NCBI GenBank assembly: GCA_035533275.1
Contig: DATLUD010000008.1
Coordinates: 1 to 64,000, forward strand
Direction of reading: 5' to 3'
DNA from: SCRA01 sp035533275
GTDB lineage: Bacteria > Vulcanimicrobiota > Vulcanimicrobiia > Vulcanimicrobiales > SCRA01
Length of the DNA stretch: 64,000 nucleotides
Shown here: positions 24,288 to 32,306 of the stretch, piece after piece
Layout of the letters: the number at the start of each line of letters is the position of its first letter
Position numbering within the stretch: the stretch's first letter is position 1
Translations under genes and position numbers: made by a program
The notes under the pieces: model-generated
What the model saw: only the letters and a program-made list of their open reading frames with translations
Told to the model about the DNA's origin: nothing
The model's database searches: none

Positions 24288-24851
24288 TTACGCGATCGCG
24301 GGTGGGGGGCGCTTGAAGCGGCGGACGCCGGTCCGCTCGGCGAGGCGCGCCGGGGGCACGATGGCCGGCGCGGGCGGCTGCCAGAGCGCCGACGGCGGAC
24401 GCGTGCGGCGCAGATAGGCGCAGGCCACCGCCTGCGCCGAGAGCTCGATGATGCCCCAGAAGAGCGAGAGGACCACGGCGACGACCAGCGCCGTGAAGGC
24501 CTCCACCACGCACCCGACGGCGTCGGGCGCATTGCCCTCGGCGGTCTCCAGGAGCGCGAAGCCGAGGCCCTGGACCAGCGCGAAGCCCAACCACAGCCGC
24601 GCCACGGAGGGCACCGCTTCGACGGTGCGCAGCGCCGTTCGCCCTCGGAGCACGCGCATGACGAGGGCGGAGCCGAGCAGGAGGGTCAGCGCGAGGGCCA
24701 GGTCGAGCGACGGCCGGAAGTAGGCGTGGCGCGCGTCCGCGAGGTCGCGTCCTTCGATGCAGTAGGCCAAGGCATGACCGATGAGCGTCGCGCATACGGC
24801 AACGCACGCCAGCCAAGCAAACCTCAGCCTCGCGCCCATCTGCGGGTACAT
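24288..24851 (-). CDS. integral membrane protein of unknown function
   Basis: A 187-residue protein with about four to five helices (FAWLACVAVCATLIGHALA, LDLALALTLLLGSALVMRVL, WLGFALVQGLGFALLE, AFTALVVAVVLSLFWGIIE) and a Pro/Arg-rich cytoplasmic tail. No family recognised. It stands between the radical SAM gene and the cytochrome/barrel gene on the same strand, so it may be the inner-membrane part of that redox module; this is only a context argument. Confidence 0.75.
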   Translation of the reverse strand: MYPQMGARLRFAWLACVAVCATLIGHALAYCIEGRDLADARHAYFRPSLDLALALTLLLGSALVMRVLRGRTALRTVEAVPSVARLWLGFALVQGLGFALLETAEGNAPDAVGCVVEAFTALVVAVVLSLFWGIIELSAQAVACAYLRRTRPPSALWQPPAPAIVPPARLAERTGVRRFKRPPPAIA

Positions 24852-24886
24852 TCGCGTCACCTCGACCGCGGCCCTCGGGGGCGCGC

Positions 24887-26119
24887 TTAGAGCATCTGGT
24901 GCGTGAAGTTGCCGACCAGCGAGCCGGTCGCCCGAATGCGTGCCAGCGCCTCGAGCATCCCGCGCGGCGCCACCGGCGGACCCACCGCGCGGCGATACCA
25001 CGCCGGGTCGATGTTGAGGGTGCGCGTCTGCACCATCCGCACGGGCGTGCGCGTCAGGACGCGCTCCATCGCCTCCAGTTCGTCTTCCTCGTCGGTGACG
25101 CCGGGAAACGTGAGCAGATTGAGCGAGACCTGCAGTCCCGCTCCGCTCGCGCGCCGGATCGACTCCAGCACGTCCTCCAACCCGTAGCGGTCGGGACGGT
25201 AGTACGCGGCATAGACGTCGGGACGGAACGAGTTGAGGCTGATGCGCACCGCCTGCAACCCGGCGTCGATCACCTCCTGGAGCTTCTCGGGGAGGCTGCC
25301 GTTGGTGTTCAGGTTGATCGTTCCAGCCGGCGTGCGCGCGCGGATTTCGCGGATGGCCTCGACCATGGTGCGATAGCGCAGGAGCGGCTCGCCCTCGCAG
25401 CCCTGCCCGAACGAGACGATGCCGGACGGATCGCGCTCGAGATGGCGCACCGCGACCCGCACGACGTCCTCGACGTCCGCGGCGCGCGCGATGCGGACTT
25501 GCGGCGACGGAATGGGGCTCCCGGGCTCCTGCTCCGAGATGCAGCCCAGACAACGCGCGTTGCACGAGGGCGAGAGTGGAATCGCCGCCTCGCCGCGCTC
25601 GAAGAAGACGTTCTGCGCCGTGAAGCAGCCGTACTCGCGCGAGCAGAGCGCCAGCTGCTCGAGCACGCGGTTGCCGGGATCGAGCGCGCGGTGCCGTTCG
25701 ATCGCCACCTCCAGCTCGTCGCCTTCGAAGAAGCGCGGCCTCCAGGTCGCTCCCTCGTCGGTCCGGGCGGCCGCCACGTGCAGCTGGTCGTCGACCACGC
25801 AGGCGAAGGTGTAGCCGAAGAGCGGGAGCGCCGGGGCATCGGGCGCCGCGGCATAGGCGGGAAGGAGCAGACGCGTGTAGCCCGACGGAAGCAGGACGCC
25901 GACCGCGGCATAGCCTCCCTTGCCATACGCCCGCGCGTGCGAGGCCTTCCCCGCCAAGGGCGCGCGCCCGGGCAGCATCGCCACCACGGCGCCCTCCGGC
26001 AGCGGCAGCAGCTCCTCGGCCCGGGGCTCCCGGATCACGCCGTCGTCCGCGAGCGCCCGCGCCTGCTCGTCGAAGAAGATACGGCCCCACTTGTCCGCAT
26101 AGGGGAGTCCGTACGACAT
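24887..26119 (-). CDS. radical SAM protein
   Basis: A 410-residue enzyme. Radical SAM Cys cluster at about residues 185-193 (SPSCNARCLGC, CxxxCxxC) and GQGCEGEPLLRY for the SAM GGE-like motif; LNTNGSLPEKLQEVIDAG follows. There is an unusual N-terminal region of about 180 residues (start SYGLPYADKWGRIFFDE, and CSREYGCFTAQNVFFE with additional Cys). No SPASM or TIM-completing auxiliary domain recognised. The ATG at 26119 lies five bases after dapF. Substrate unknown. Confidence 0.85.
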   Translation of the reverse strand: MSYGLPYADKWGRIFFDEQARALADDGVIREPRAEELLPLPEGAVVAMLPGRAPLAGKASHARAYGKGGYAAVGVLLPSGYTRLLLPAYAAAPDAPALPLFGYTFACVVDDQLHVAAARTDEGATWRPRFFEGDELEVAIERHRALDPGNRVLEQLALCSREYGCFTAQNVFFERGEAAIPLSPSCNARCLGCISEQEPGSPIPSPQVRIARAADVEDVVRVAVRHLERDPSGIVSFGQGCEGEPLLRYRTMVEAIREIRARTPAGTINLNTNGSLPEKLQEVIDAGLQAVRISLNSFRPDVYAAYYRPDRYGLEDVLESIRRASGAGLQVSLNLLTFPGVTDEEDELEAMERVLTRTPVRMVQTRTLNIDPAWYRRAVGPPVAPRGMLEALARIRATGSLVGNFTHQML

Positions 26120-26124
26120 CGGGG

Positions 26125-26907
26125 CTACTCTCTGCTCCGCGCCGGCTCCGGAACCTCGACCTCGGCGTCGAAGACGTGGACCGCCTCGCCGCGGATCACG
26201 AGGCCGCCGTCGTCCCAGCGCACCTCGACCTCCCCGCCGGGGACGTCCACGCGCACCGGGCTCCGCACGTCGCCGCGGCGGATCGCGGCGGCGGCCGACG
26301 CCGCGATGCCCGTGCCGCACGCGGGCGTCTCGCCGACGCCGCGCTCGAAGTGGCGCACGCGCAGGGCATGCTCGGAGACCCGCTCGACGACGTGGACGTT
26401 GACGTCGGGCGTCGGCGCGGCCAAGGCCGCGAGGTCGAGTCCGGCCACGCGATCGACGAAATGCACCAGATGCGGGTTGCCGGTCGAAACGGCGACCGCG
26501 CCGGCGGAGCCCCCGCCCGGGAACGTCGGCTCCGTGATGCGCACGTCGACCACGAAGCGCCGCGCGTCGTCCGAGACGATCGCGCACGCGATGGGGCCGG
26601 CCAACGTCTCGATCACCATGCGCTCGTGCCGCATCCCGCCGCGCTCGTAGAGCCACCGGGCGAAGCAGCGCATGCCGTTGCCGCACATCTCGGCCTCGCT
26701 CCCGTCGGCGTTGAAGATCCGCATGCGCGCATCCGCCGAGGCGGAGGAGAGCACCACCAAGAGGCCATCGCCCCCCACGCCGGCGCGGCGGTCGCAGACC
26801 CAGCGGGCGAAGGCGGGATAGTCGGAGATGCGTGGTGCGCGCTCGTCGATCAGGACGAAGTCGTTGCGCGCGCCGTGCATCTTGGCGACGGCGACGCGGA
26901 GGCTCAC
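26125..26907 (-). CDS. dapF: diaminopimelate epimerase
   Basis: Converts LL- to meso-diaminopimelate for lysine and peptidoglycan synthesis. 260 residues with two mirror domains. The two catalytic cysteines sit in EMCGNGMRC (about Cys74) and ETPACGTGIAAS (about Cys197); KMHGARNDFVLID at the N-terminus is diagnostic. The GTG start overlaps the hfq stop by four bases (GTGA), and five bases separate it from the radical SAM gene. Confidence 0.96.
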   Translation of the reverse strand: MSLRVAVAKMHGARNDFVLIDERAPRISDYPAFARWVCDRRAGVGGDGLLVVLSSASADARMRIFNADGSEAEMCGNGMRCFARWLYERGGMRHERMVIETLAGPIACAIVSDDARRFVVDVRITEPTFPGGGSAGAVAVSTGNPHLVHFVDRVAGLDLAALAAPTPDVNVHVVERVSEHALRVRHFERGVGETPACGTGIAASAAAAIRRGDVRSPVRVDVPGGEVEVRWDDGGLVIRGEAVHVFDAEVEVPEPARSRE

Positions 26908-27173
26908 GATCGCGCGGGCTCCCCGTTCTCCGGCGTCTCAACGGCCAGTTTCAGCGAGAATACGCCTTGCGGCGAGATGGTCGAGACGGCGTGCTTGTAG
27001 ACCAGGTGCGGCCGGGTCTCGTACTCCAGCACGATGGTGAATGCATCGAAGCCCAGCACCGTTCCGCGAAGCTGGAAGCCGTTCACGAGGTAGATCGTGA
27101 CGATCGTACCTTGCCGCTTGATCTCGGCGAGGTAGGCGTCCTGGAGCTGGGGTGGACGCAACGGCACGGCCAT
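26904..27173 (-). CDS. hfq: RNA chaperone Hfq
   Basis: An 89-residue Sm-like protein that pairs small RNAs with mRNAs. Sm1 segment VNGFQLRGTVLGFDAFTIVLE and Sm2 core VYKHAVSTISP (canonical YKHAIS) are intact; QDAYLAEIKRQG matches the N-terminal helix. The short tail (VETPENGEPARS) is acidic-free and much shorter than the E. coli tail. Located after miaA, the order seen in many bacteria (miaA-hfq). Overlaps dapF start. Confidence 0.96.
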   Translation of the reverse strand: MAVPLRPPQLQDAYLAEIKRQGTIVTIYLVNGFQLRGTVLGFDAFTIVLEYETRPHLVYKHAVSTISPQGVFSLKLAVETPENGEPARS

Positions 27174-27187
27174 GAGGTGGGAAGCGT

Positions 27188-28114
27188 TCACGTCCAGCCC
27201 AGCGTTTCCCTTGCCGCGCGCTCGACGGCATCGGCCGCCTCCGCCCCCGCCGGGATCCACCGCACGGACGGCTCCGCACGCAGCCACGTCATCTGCCGCT
27301 TGGCGTAGCGCATGGTCGCGCGCGCCAGCAACTCGTCCAACTCCCCGCGCGTGCACATTCCGCGCAGGTAAGCCAGCGCTTGCGGATAGCCCACCGCGTC
27401 CGCGGCCGGCGCGTCGCGCCCCTCCAACGCCTCCGCCTCCGCCAGCAGACCCCCGTCGATCATCGCGCGGGTGCGCCGCCTCACGCGTTCGGCGAGCCGC
27501 TCGCGATCGATCGCGAGCGCCGCCTTCAGCGTTCGCGCGCCGCGCGCGGCCAGCGTGGGCAGCGGTACCGCGGCGGCGAGGGAAGCTCCCGGATCCTCGC
27601 GGCGCGCGAGCGCCACTTCCAGCGCACGCAAGGTGCGGTAGCGGTCCGCGGGCGCCACCTCCGCGGAGCGCTCGGGGTCGAGCGCTCGGAGCCACGCGTG
27701 AAGCACGGCCGGCGGATGGATGCGCGCCTCCTCGCCCATGCGGGCGCGCAGCGCCTCGTCCTGCGTCGTCTGCGCCAGCGGCATCTCGCCGGTGAGCGCG
27801 CGCACGTAGAAGCCCGTCCCTCCCACCACGATGGGGCGCCGCCCGCGCGCCTCGATCGCCTCGATGGCCGCCGCGGCGTCGCGCACGAAGTGCGCCGCGC
27901 TGTAGCGCTCCTCAGGCTCCAGCATGCCGACCAAGTGATGCGGCACGGCCGCGCGCTGGATGGCATCGGGCTGCGCGGTGCCCACGGCCATGCCGCGGTA
28001 GATCTGCCGCGAGTCCGCCGAGACGATCTCGCCGCGCAAGCGGCGCGCCAGCTCGATGGCCAGCTCCGTCTTGCCGGAGGCCGTCGGCCCCATGAGCACC
28101 AAGACGGCGCTCAT
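27188..28114 (-). CDS. miaA: tRNA dimethylallyltransferase
   Basis: Adds an isopentenyl group to A37 of tRNAs reading UNN codons. 308 residues; P-loop LMGPTASGKTELAIELA, substrate motif SADSRQIYRGMAVGTAQP, and IVVGGTGFYVRAL. It overlaps mutL by four bases (ATGA) and is 14 bases before hfq. Works in sequence with MiaB, also encoded in this run. Confidence 0.97.
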   Translation of the reverse strand: MSAVLVLMGPTASGKTELAIELARRLRGEIVSADSRQIYRGMAVGTAQPDAIQRAAVPHHLVGMLEPEERYSAAHFVRDAAAAIEAIEARGRRPIVVGGTGFYVRALTGEMPLAQTTQDEALRARMGEEARIHPPAVLHAWLRALDPERSAEVAPADRYRTLRALEVALARREDPGASLAAAVPLPTLAARGARTLKAALAIDRERLAERVRRRTRAMIDGGLLAEAEALEGRDAPAADAVGYPQALAYLRGMCTRGELDELLARATMRYAKRQMTWLRAEPSVRWIPAGAEAADAVERAARETLGWT

Positions 28115-29814
28115 CGCTTGAAGAGGCGCGTGAGGTCGCCTTCGCTCCACCGCAAGACGGTCGGCCGTCCGTGCGCGCAATGGAGCGGGTCCCCGCAAGC
28201 GAAGAGCCGCCGCAGGAGCTCCTCCATCTCCGTCACCTGGAGCGCTTCGCCGGCGCGGATGCTCGACTTGCAGGCCAGCGACGCCCACAGCGTCTGCGTG
28301 CTGAACACCCCTTCTGCGCGCTCCTCCAGCACGTCGTCGAGAAACGCGCGCAGGTCGAAGCTCCGTACGCGAACCTCCAGCGGCGTCGCGGTCAGGCGAA
28401 AGGCCCGGTCGCCGAAGGGCTCCACGGAGAAGCCCGCCGCCTCCAGCTGCGGGAGCAGCTCCGCGAGCACCGCCGCCTCGGCGTGGGAGACCTCGAAGAT
28501 CTGGGGCAGGAGCAGCGGCTCGCGCACCGGCTCGGCGCCGCTGCTCGCGCGCTCGGCGATGCGCTCGTAGTTGACGCGCTCGTGGGCGGCGTGCTGGTCG
28601 ATCACCATAAGGTCGCGGCCGTCGCTGGCCACGATGAACGTGTTGGCCAGCTGGAGCACCACGCGCAGACGCGGCTCCCGCTCCTCGCCCGCCTCCGCTC
28701 CCTCCGCGGCCGCACGCAGCTCCGCGAGACGCAGCGTCAGGTCGGCGGGCGGCGGCGCGGCGGCGGAGCCGCCCCACACGCCCCGTTGCGGCAGCGGCGA
28801 GAGGACCGTCTGCTCGACGCGCCGCGCCGCGTGGCGCCCCAGGGCATCGGCCATCGACCGCCGTGCGAGGTCGAAGACGAGCGCGGAGCGGCGGAAGCGG
28901 ACGTCCGACTTCGTGGGATGCACGTTGACGTCCACGTCGGCGGCATCCAGCTCGAGCATGAGCGCGCCGTACGGATAGCGCCCCATCATGGCGGTGCTGC
29001 GGTAGGCTTGCGTCCACGCCGCAGCGAGCTGCGTCGAGCGCAGCAGGCGCCGGTTGACGAAGAGGTACTGCCCCGCGCGATTGGGCTTGTCGTCGCCGGG
29101 GGGAGAGACGAATCCGCGCACGCGCATCCCGTCGTGCTCCCCCTCGAGCGAGAGCATGCGCTCCGCGGCTCCCGGGCCGAAGAGTTGGGCCAGGCGATGG
29201 CGCGGCTCGCTCGCATGGGGCAGGCTCCAGACGGCGCGCCCATCGTGCGTCAGCGTGAAGGCCACCTCGGGGAAGGCGAGCGCCGCCGCCGCCAGCCATG
29301 CGGAGATGCGCGAGAACTCGGCCGACGGGGAGCGCAGGTACTCGCGCCGCACGGGGAGCGCGTGGAAGAGATCGCGCGCCTCGACGCGCGTTCCCACCGG
29401 AGCCGCCGCGGGCTCCACGGCGCCCATGCTCTCGCCCTCGGCGCTCACGCGCGCGCCGATCTCGGCCTCGGGACGCCGCGAGAGCATTGTGGTGCGGCAG
29501 ACGGCCGCGATCGACGCCAGCCCCTCGCCGCGAAAGCCCAAGCTGGCGATGCGCAAGAGGTCCTCGGCGCTGCCCAGCTTGGAGGTGGCGTGGCGCCGGA
29601 GCGCGAGCGGAAGCTCCTCCGGGAGGATCCCCGCGCCGTCGTCGCTCACGGCGATCGCGTGGCTGCCGCCGCCTTCCACGTCCACGCGGATGCGCCGCGC
29701 GCCCGCGTCGAGGCTGTTCTCCACGAGCTCCTTGACGACGGAGACGGGACGCTCGATGATCTCGCCCGCCGCGATCTGCCCCACGGTCGCGGCATCCAGC
29801 TGATGAATGCTCAC
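28111..29814 (-). CDS. mutL: DNA mismatch repair protein MutL (endonuclease type)
   Basis: A 567-residue GHKL ATPase that couples MutS recognition to strand nicking. ATP site KELVENSLDAGAR, SDDGAG, GFRGEGLAS. The C-terminal part carries the metal-dependent nicking motif DQHAAHERVNYE (about residue 404) and ACGDPLHCAHGRPT near the end, so this MutL cuts DNA itself; no MutH is expected. Overlaps miaA and mutS by four bases at either end. Confidence 0.97.
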   Translation of the reverse strand: MSIHQLDAATVGQIAAGEIIERPVSVVKELVENSLDAGARRIRVDVEGGGSHAIAVSDDGAGILPEELPLALRRHATSKLGSAEDLLRIASLGFRGEGLASIAAVCRTTMLSRRPEAEIGARVSAEGESMGAVEPAAAPVGTRVEARDLFHALPVRREYLRSPSAEFSRISAWLAAAALAFPEVAFTLTHDGRAVWSLPHASEPRHRLAQLFGPGAAERMLSLEGEHDGMRVRGFVSPPGDDKPNRAGQYLFVNRRLLRSTQLAAAWTQAYRSTAMMGRYPYGALMLELDAADVDVNVHPTKSDVRFRRSALVFDLARRSMADALGRHAARRVEQTVLSPLPQRGVWGGSAAAPPPADLTLRLAELRAAAEGAEAGEEREPRLRVVLQLANTFIVASDGRDLMVIDQHAAHERVNYERIAERASSGAEPVREPLLLPQIFEVSHAEAAVLAELLPQLEAAGFSVEPFGDRAFRLTATPLEVRVRSFDLRAFLDDVLEERAEGVFSTQTLWASLACKSSIRAGEALQVTEMEELLRRLFACGDPLHCAHGRPTVLRWSEGDLTRLFKR

Positions 29815-32306
29815 GGCCGGAAGAGATCCAGTTGGCGCTTGGGGGCCGCGCCGCGCTCGGGGGCGAGGTTCCCGCGCAAAGGCACGGCGCGCTCAAGCGG
29901 CGTGCGCCCGAGGAGCTCGTCGGCCAGCGCGCGTGCGCGCTCCACCACGCTGGACGGCAATCCGGCCATGCGCGCCACCTCGATGCCGAACGAGCGGTTG
30001 GTGGAGCCGGGCAAGACCCGGTGCGAGAAGACGGGCTCACCGCCGCGCTGCGGATGCTCCACGGCCGTGACGTGGTAGTTCGCCACGCGCGGCCATTCGT
30101 CGGCCAGTTCCACCAGCTCGTGGAAGTGCGTGGCGAAGAGGACCGCCGGAGCGTCGTCCTCCATGCCCAGCAGATACTCACAGATGGCTTGCGCGATCGC
30201 CAGCCCGTCCACCGTCCCCGTGCCGCGTCCGATCTCGTCGACCACCACCAGCGAGCGCGGCGTGCAGCGCCGCAGGATCTGCGCCGCCTCGGCCATCTCC
30301 AGGTAGAACGTCGACTGTCCGCTGGCCAGATCGTCGCCCGCGCCGATGCGGGTGAAGATGCGGTCGACCACCCCGATCTCCGCCTCGCGCGCGGGGACGT
30401 ACGATCCGATCTGCGCGAGGATGGTCAAGAGCGCCGTCTGCCGCAAGTACGTCGACTTGCCGCCCATGTTGGGGCCGGTGAGGATGAGGAAGCGGTGCTC
30501 GCGCTCGTCGATGCGGACGTCGTTCGGCACGAAGCGCTCGCCCAGCAGCATCTCGACCACCGGGTGCCGCCCGTCGACGACCCGCATGCTCGACTCCTCG
30601 ACGATCCGCGGGCGCACGTAGCCGCGCTCGCCGGCCGCTTGGGCCAGCGAGGCGTAGACGTCGAGACGCGCAAGCGCCTCCGCCGACGACATCAGCTCCT
30701 CCGCCTCCGCCGCCACGCGCTCCACCAGCTGCGCGTAGAGCGCTTCCTCCAAGCGCAGCTGGCGCGATTGCGCCGAGCCGATCGCCAGCTCCAGCTCCTT
30801 GAGCTCCGGCGTCACGTACCGCTCGCCGCTCGTCAGCGTCTGCTTGCGCACGTAGTCGCCGGGAACGGCGCCGGCATGAGCCGCGCTCACCTCGATGGCA
30901 TAACCGAAGGCGTTGGTGTACTTGACTCTCAGCGACTTGATGCCGGTGCGCGCGCGCTCGCGCTCCTCCAGCGCCGCGATGCGCTCGCGGGCACCCGTGC
31001 GCAAGGCCACGCACTCCGCCAGCTCGCCGCTGGCCTCCGGGCGGATCACCCCGCCGTCGGCGAGATGGGCCGGCGGGTCGTCGACCAGCGTGGCTTCGAG
31101 CTCGCTCCGCAGCGACTCGAAGGTGCCGATCGCCGAGGCCGTCGGAGCCAGGGCCGGCGAAGCCTCCGCTAGCTCGCGCAACGGATCGAGCATGCTCAGC
31201 GTGCGGCGCAGCGCGGCCAGATCGCGCGGTCCCACGCGGCGCATGCGCAAGCGTTGGGCCAAGCGCTCGAGATCGTAGCAGCGCTCCAGGTGCTCCTGCA
31301 GCGCGGCGCGGCGCGGATACTCCTCGACCAGCGCCGCCACGGCATCCTGGCGATCTTCTATCTGCGCGCGCACGACCAGAGGCGCCAAGAGCCAGCGCGC
31401 CAGCAGGCGCGATCCCATGCCCGTGCGGCAGCGGTCCACGGTGGCCAAGAGCGTGGCCTTGGGGTTGGAGCCCACGGCTTTGGTGAGCTCGAGGTTGCGC
31501 CGCGAGGCGGGGTCGATCACCATGAAGGTCTGTGCGCGATAGCTGCGCGGCGGCCGCAGCGCGCTCGCACCGCCCAGACAGCTGCGCGCGGTGAAGGCGT
31601 AGAGCCCCTCGAGCGCGCGGTGGATCGCCACCGACTCCTCCAGGGAGAATCCCGCCAACGGCTCGCGCGCTCGACCGTCCACGGCGCCGATCGCTGAGTG
31701 CGCGATCCGCGCCCCCAGTTGGTCGACCACCGCCGCGAACGGCTCGCGCTGATCGAAGGGGACATCGAGCACCACCTCGGCGGGGCCCAGGCGCGCCAGC
31801 TCGGCCAGGGCGTCTTCCTGCGCCGACTCGCCGGCGAAGGCCGTGGCGGAGAGCTCGCCGGTGGAGACGTCGGCATGTGCGATGGCCAGCGCCTCGCCGG
31901 CCACAGCGACGGCGGCCAGGAAATTGTTGGCGGCCGAGGGGAGGAGCGACTCCTCGAGCAGCGTTCCCGGCGTCACCACGCGCACCACCTCGCGCCGGGT
32001 CAGCTTGTTGGGGACCGGCGGCTCCATCTGCTCCGCCAGCGCCACCACGCGGCGCTGCTGGACCAGCTTAGCCAGGTACCCGTCGAGCGCGTGATGAGGG
32101 ACCCCGGCCATCGCCACGCGCTCTCCGCCGCCCGCCTCCTTGGAGGTCAAGGCGATCTGGAGCGCGCGCGCGATCGTCTCGGCATCGCCGCCATAGGCTT
32201 CGTAGAAGTCGCCGACGCGCATGAGGACGATCGCCTCGGGATAGCGGTCCTTCAGTCCGAAGTACTGCTCGAAGAGCGGGGAGCGCCGGCTCTCTTTCGT
32301 CGTCAC
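29811..32306 (-). CDS. mutS: DNA mismatch repair protein MutS
   Basis: An 831-residue mismatch sensor. The mismatch-wedge motif is GDFYEAYGGDA (Phe and Glu present). The ATPase module has Walker A TGPNMGGKSTYLR (about residue 610), FYLEMAEAAQIL, Walker B VVVDEIGRGTGTVDG and ATHFHELVELAD. GTG start overlaps the miaB stop (GTGA). Normal length for the family. Confidence 0.97.
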   Translation of the reverse strand: MTTKESRRSPLFEQYFGLKDRYPEAIVLMRVGDFYEAYGGDAETIARALQIALTSKEAGGGERVAMAGVPHHALDGYLAKLVQQRRVVALAEQMEPPVPNKLTRREVVRVVTPGTLLEESLLPSAANNFLAAVAVAGEALAIAHADVSTGELSATAFAGESAQEDALAELARLGPAEVVLDVPFDQREPFAAVVDQLGARIAHSAIGAVDGRAREPLAGFSLEESVAIHRALEGLYAFTARSCLGGASALRPPRSYRAQTFMVIDPASRRNLELTKAVGSNPKATLLATVDRCRTGMGSRLLARWLLAPLVVRAQIEDRQDAVAALVEEYPRRAALQEHLERCYDLERLAQRLRMRRVGPRDLAALRRTLSMLDPLRELAEASPALAPTASAIGTFESLRSELEATLVDDPPAHLADGGVIRPEASGELAECVALRTGARERIAALEERERARTGIKSLRVKYTNAFGYAIEVSAAHAGAVPGDYVRKQTLTSGERYVTPELKELELAIGSAQSRQLRLEEALYAQLVERVAAEAEELMSSAEALARLDVYASLAQAAGERGYVRPRIVEESSMRVVDGRHPVVEMLLGERFVPNDVRIDEREHRFLILTGPNMGGKSTYLRQTALLTILAQIGSYVPAREAEIGVVDRIFTRIGAGDDLASGQSTFYLEMAEAAQILRRCTPRSLVVVDEIGRGTGTVDGLAIAQAICEYLLGMEDDAPAVLFATHFHELVELADEWPRVANYHVTAVEHPQRGGEPVFSHRVLPGSTNRSFGIEVARMAGLPSSVVERARALADELLGRTPLERAVPLRGNLAPERGAAPKRQLDLFRP

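Noticed and set aside
28171..30078. Long plus-strand open frame (about 635 codons) across mutL/mutS
   Set aside because: It is antisense to two certain genes, has Arg/His/Ala-rich low-complexity translation and no domain; a by-product of high GC.
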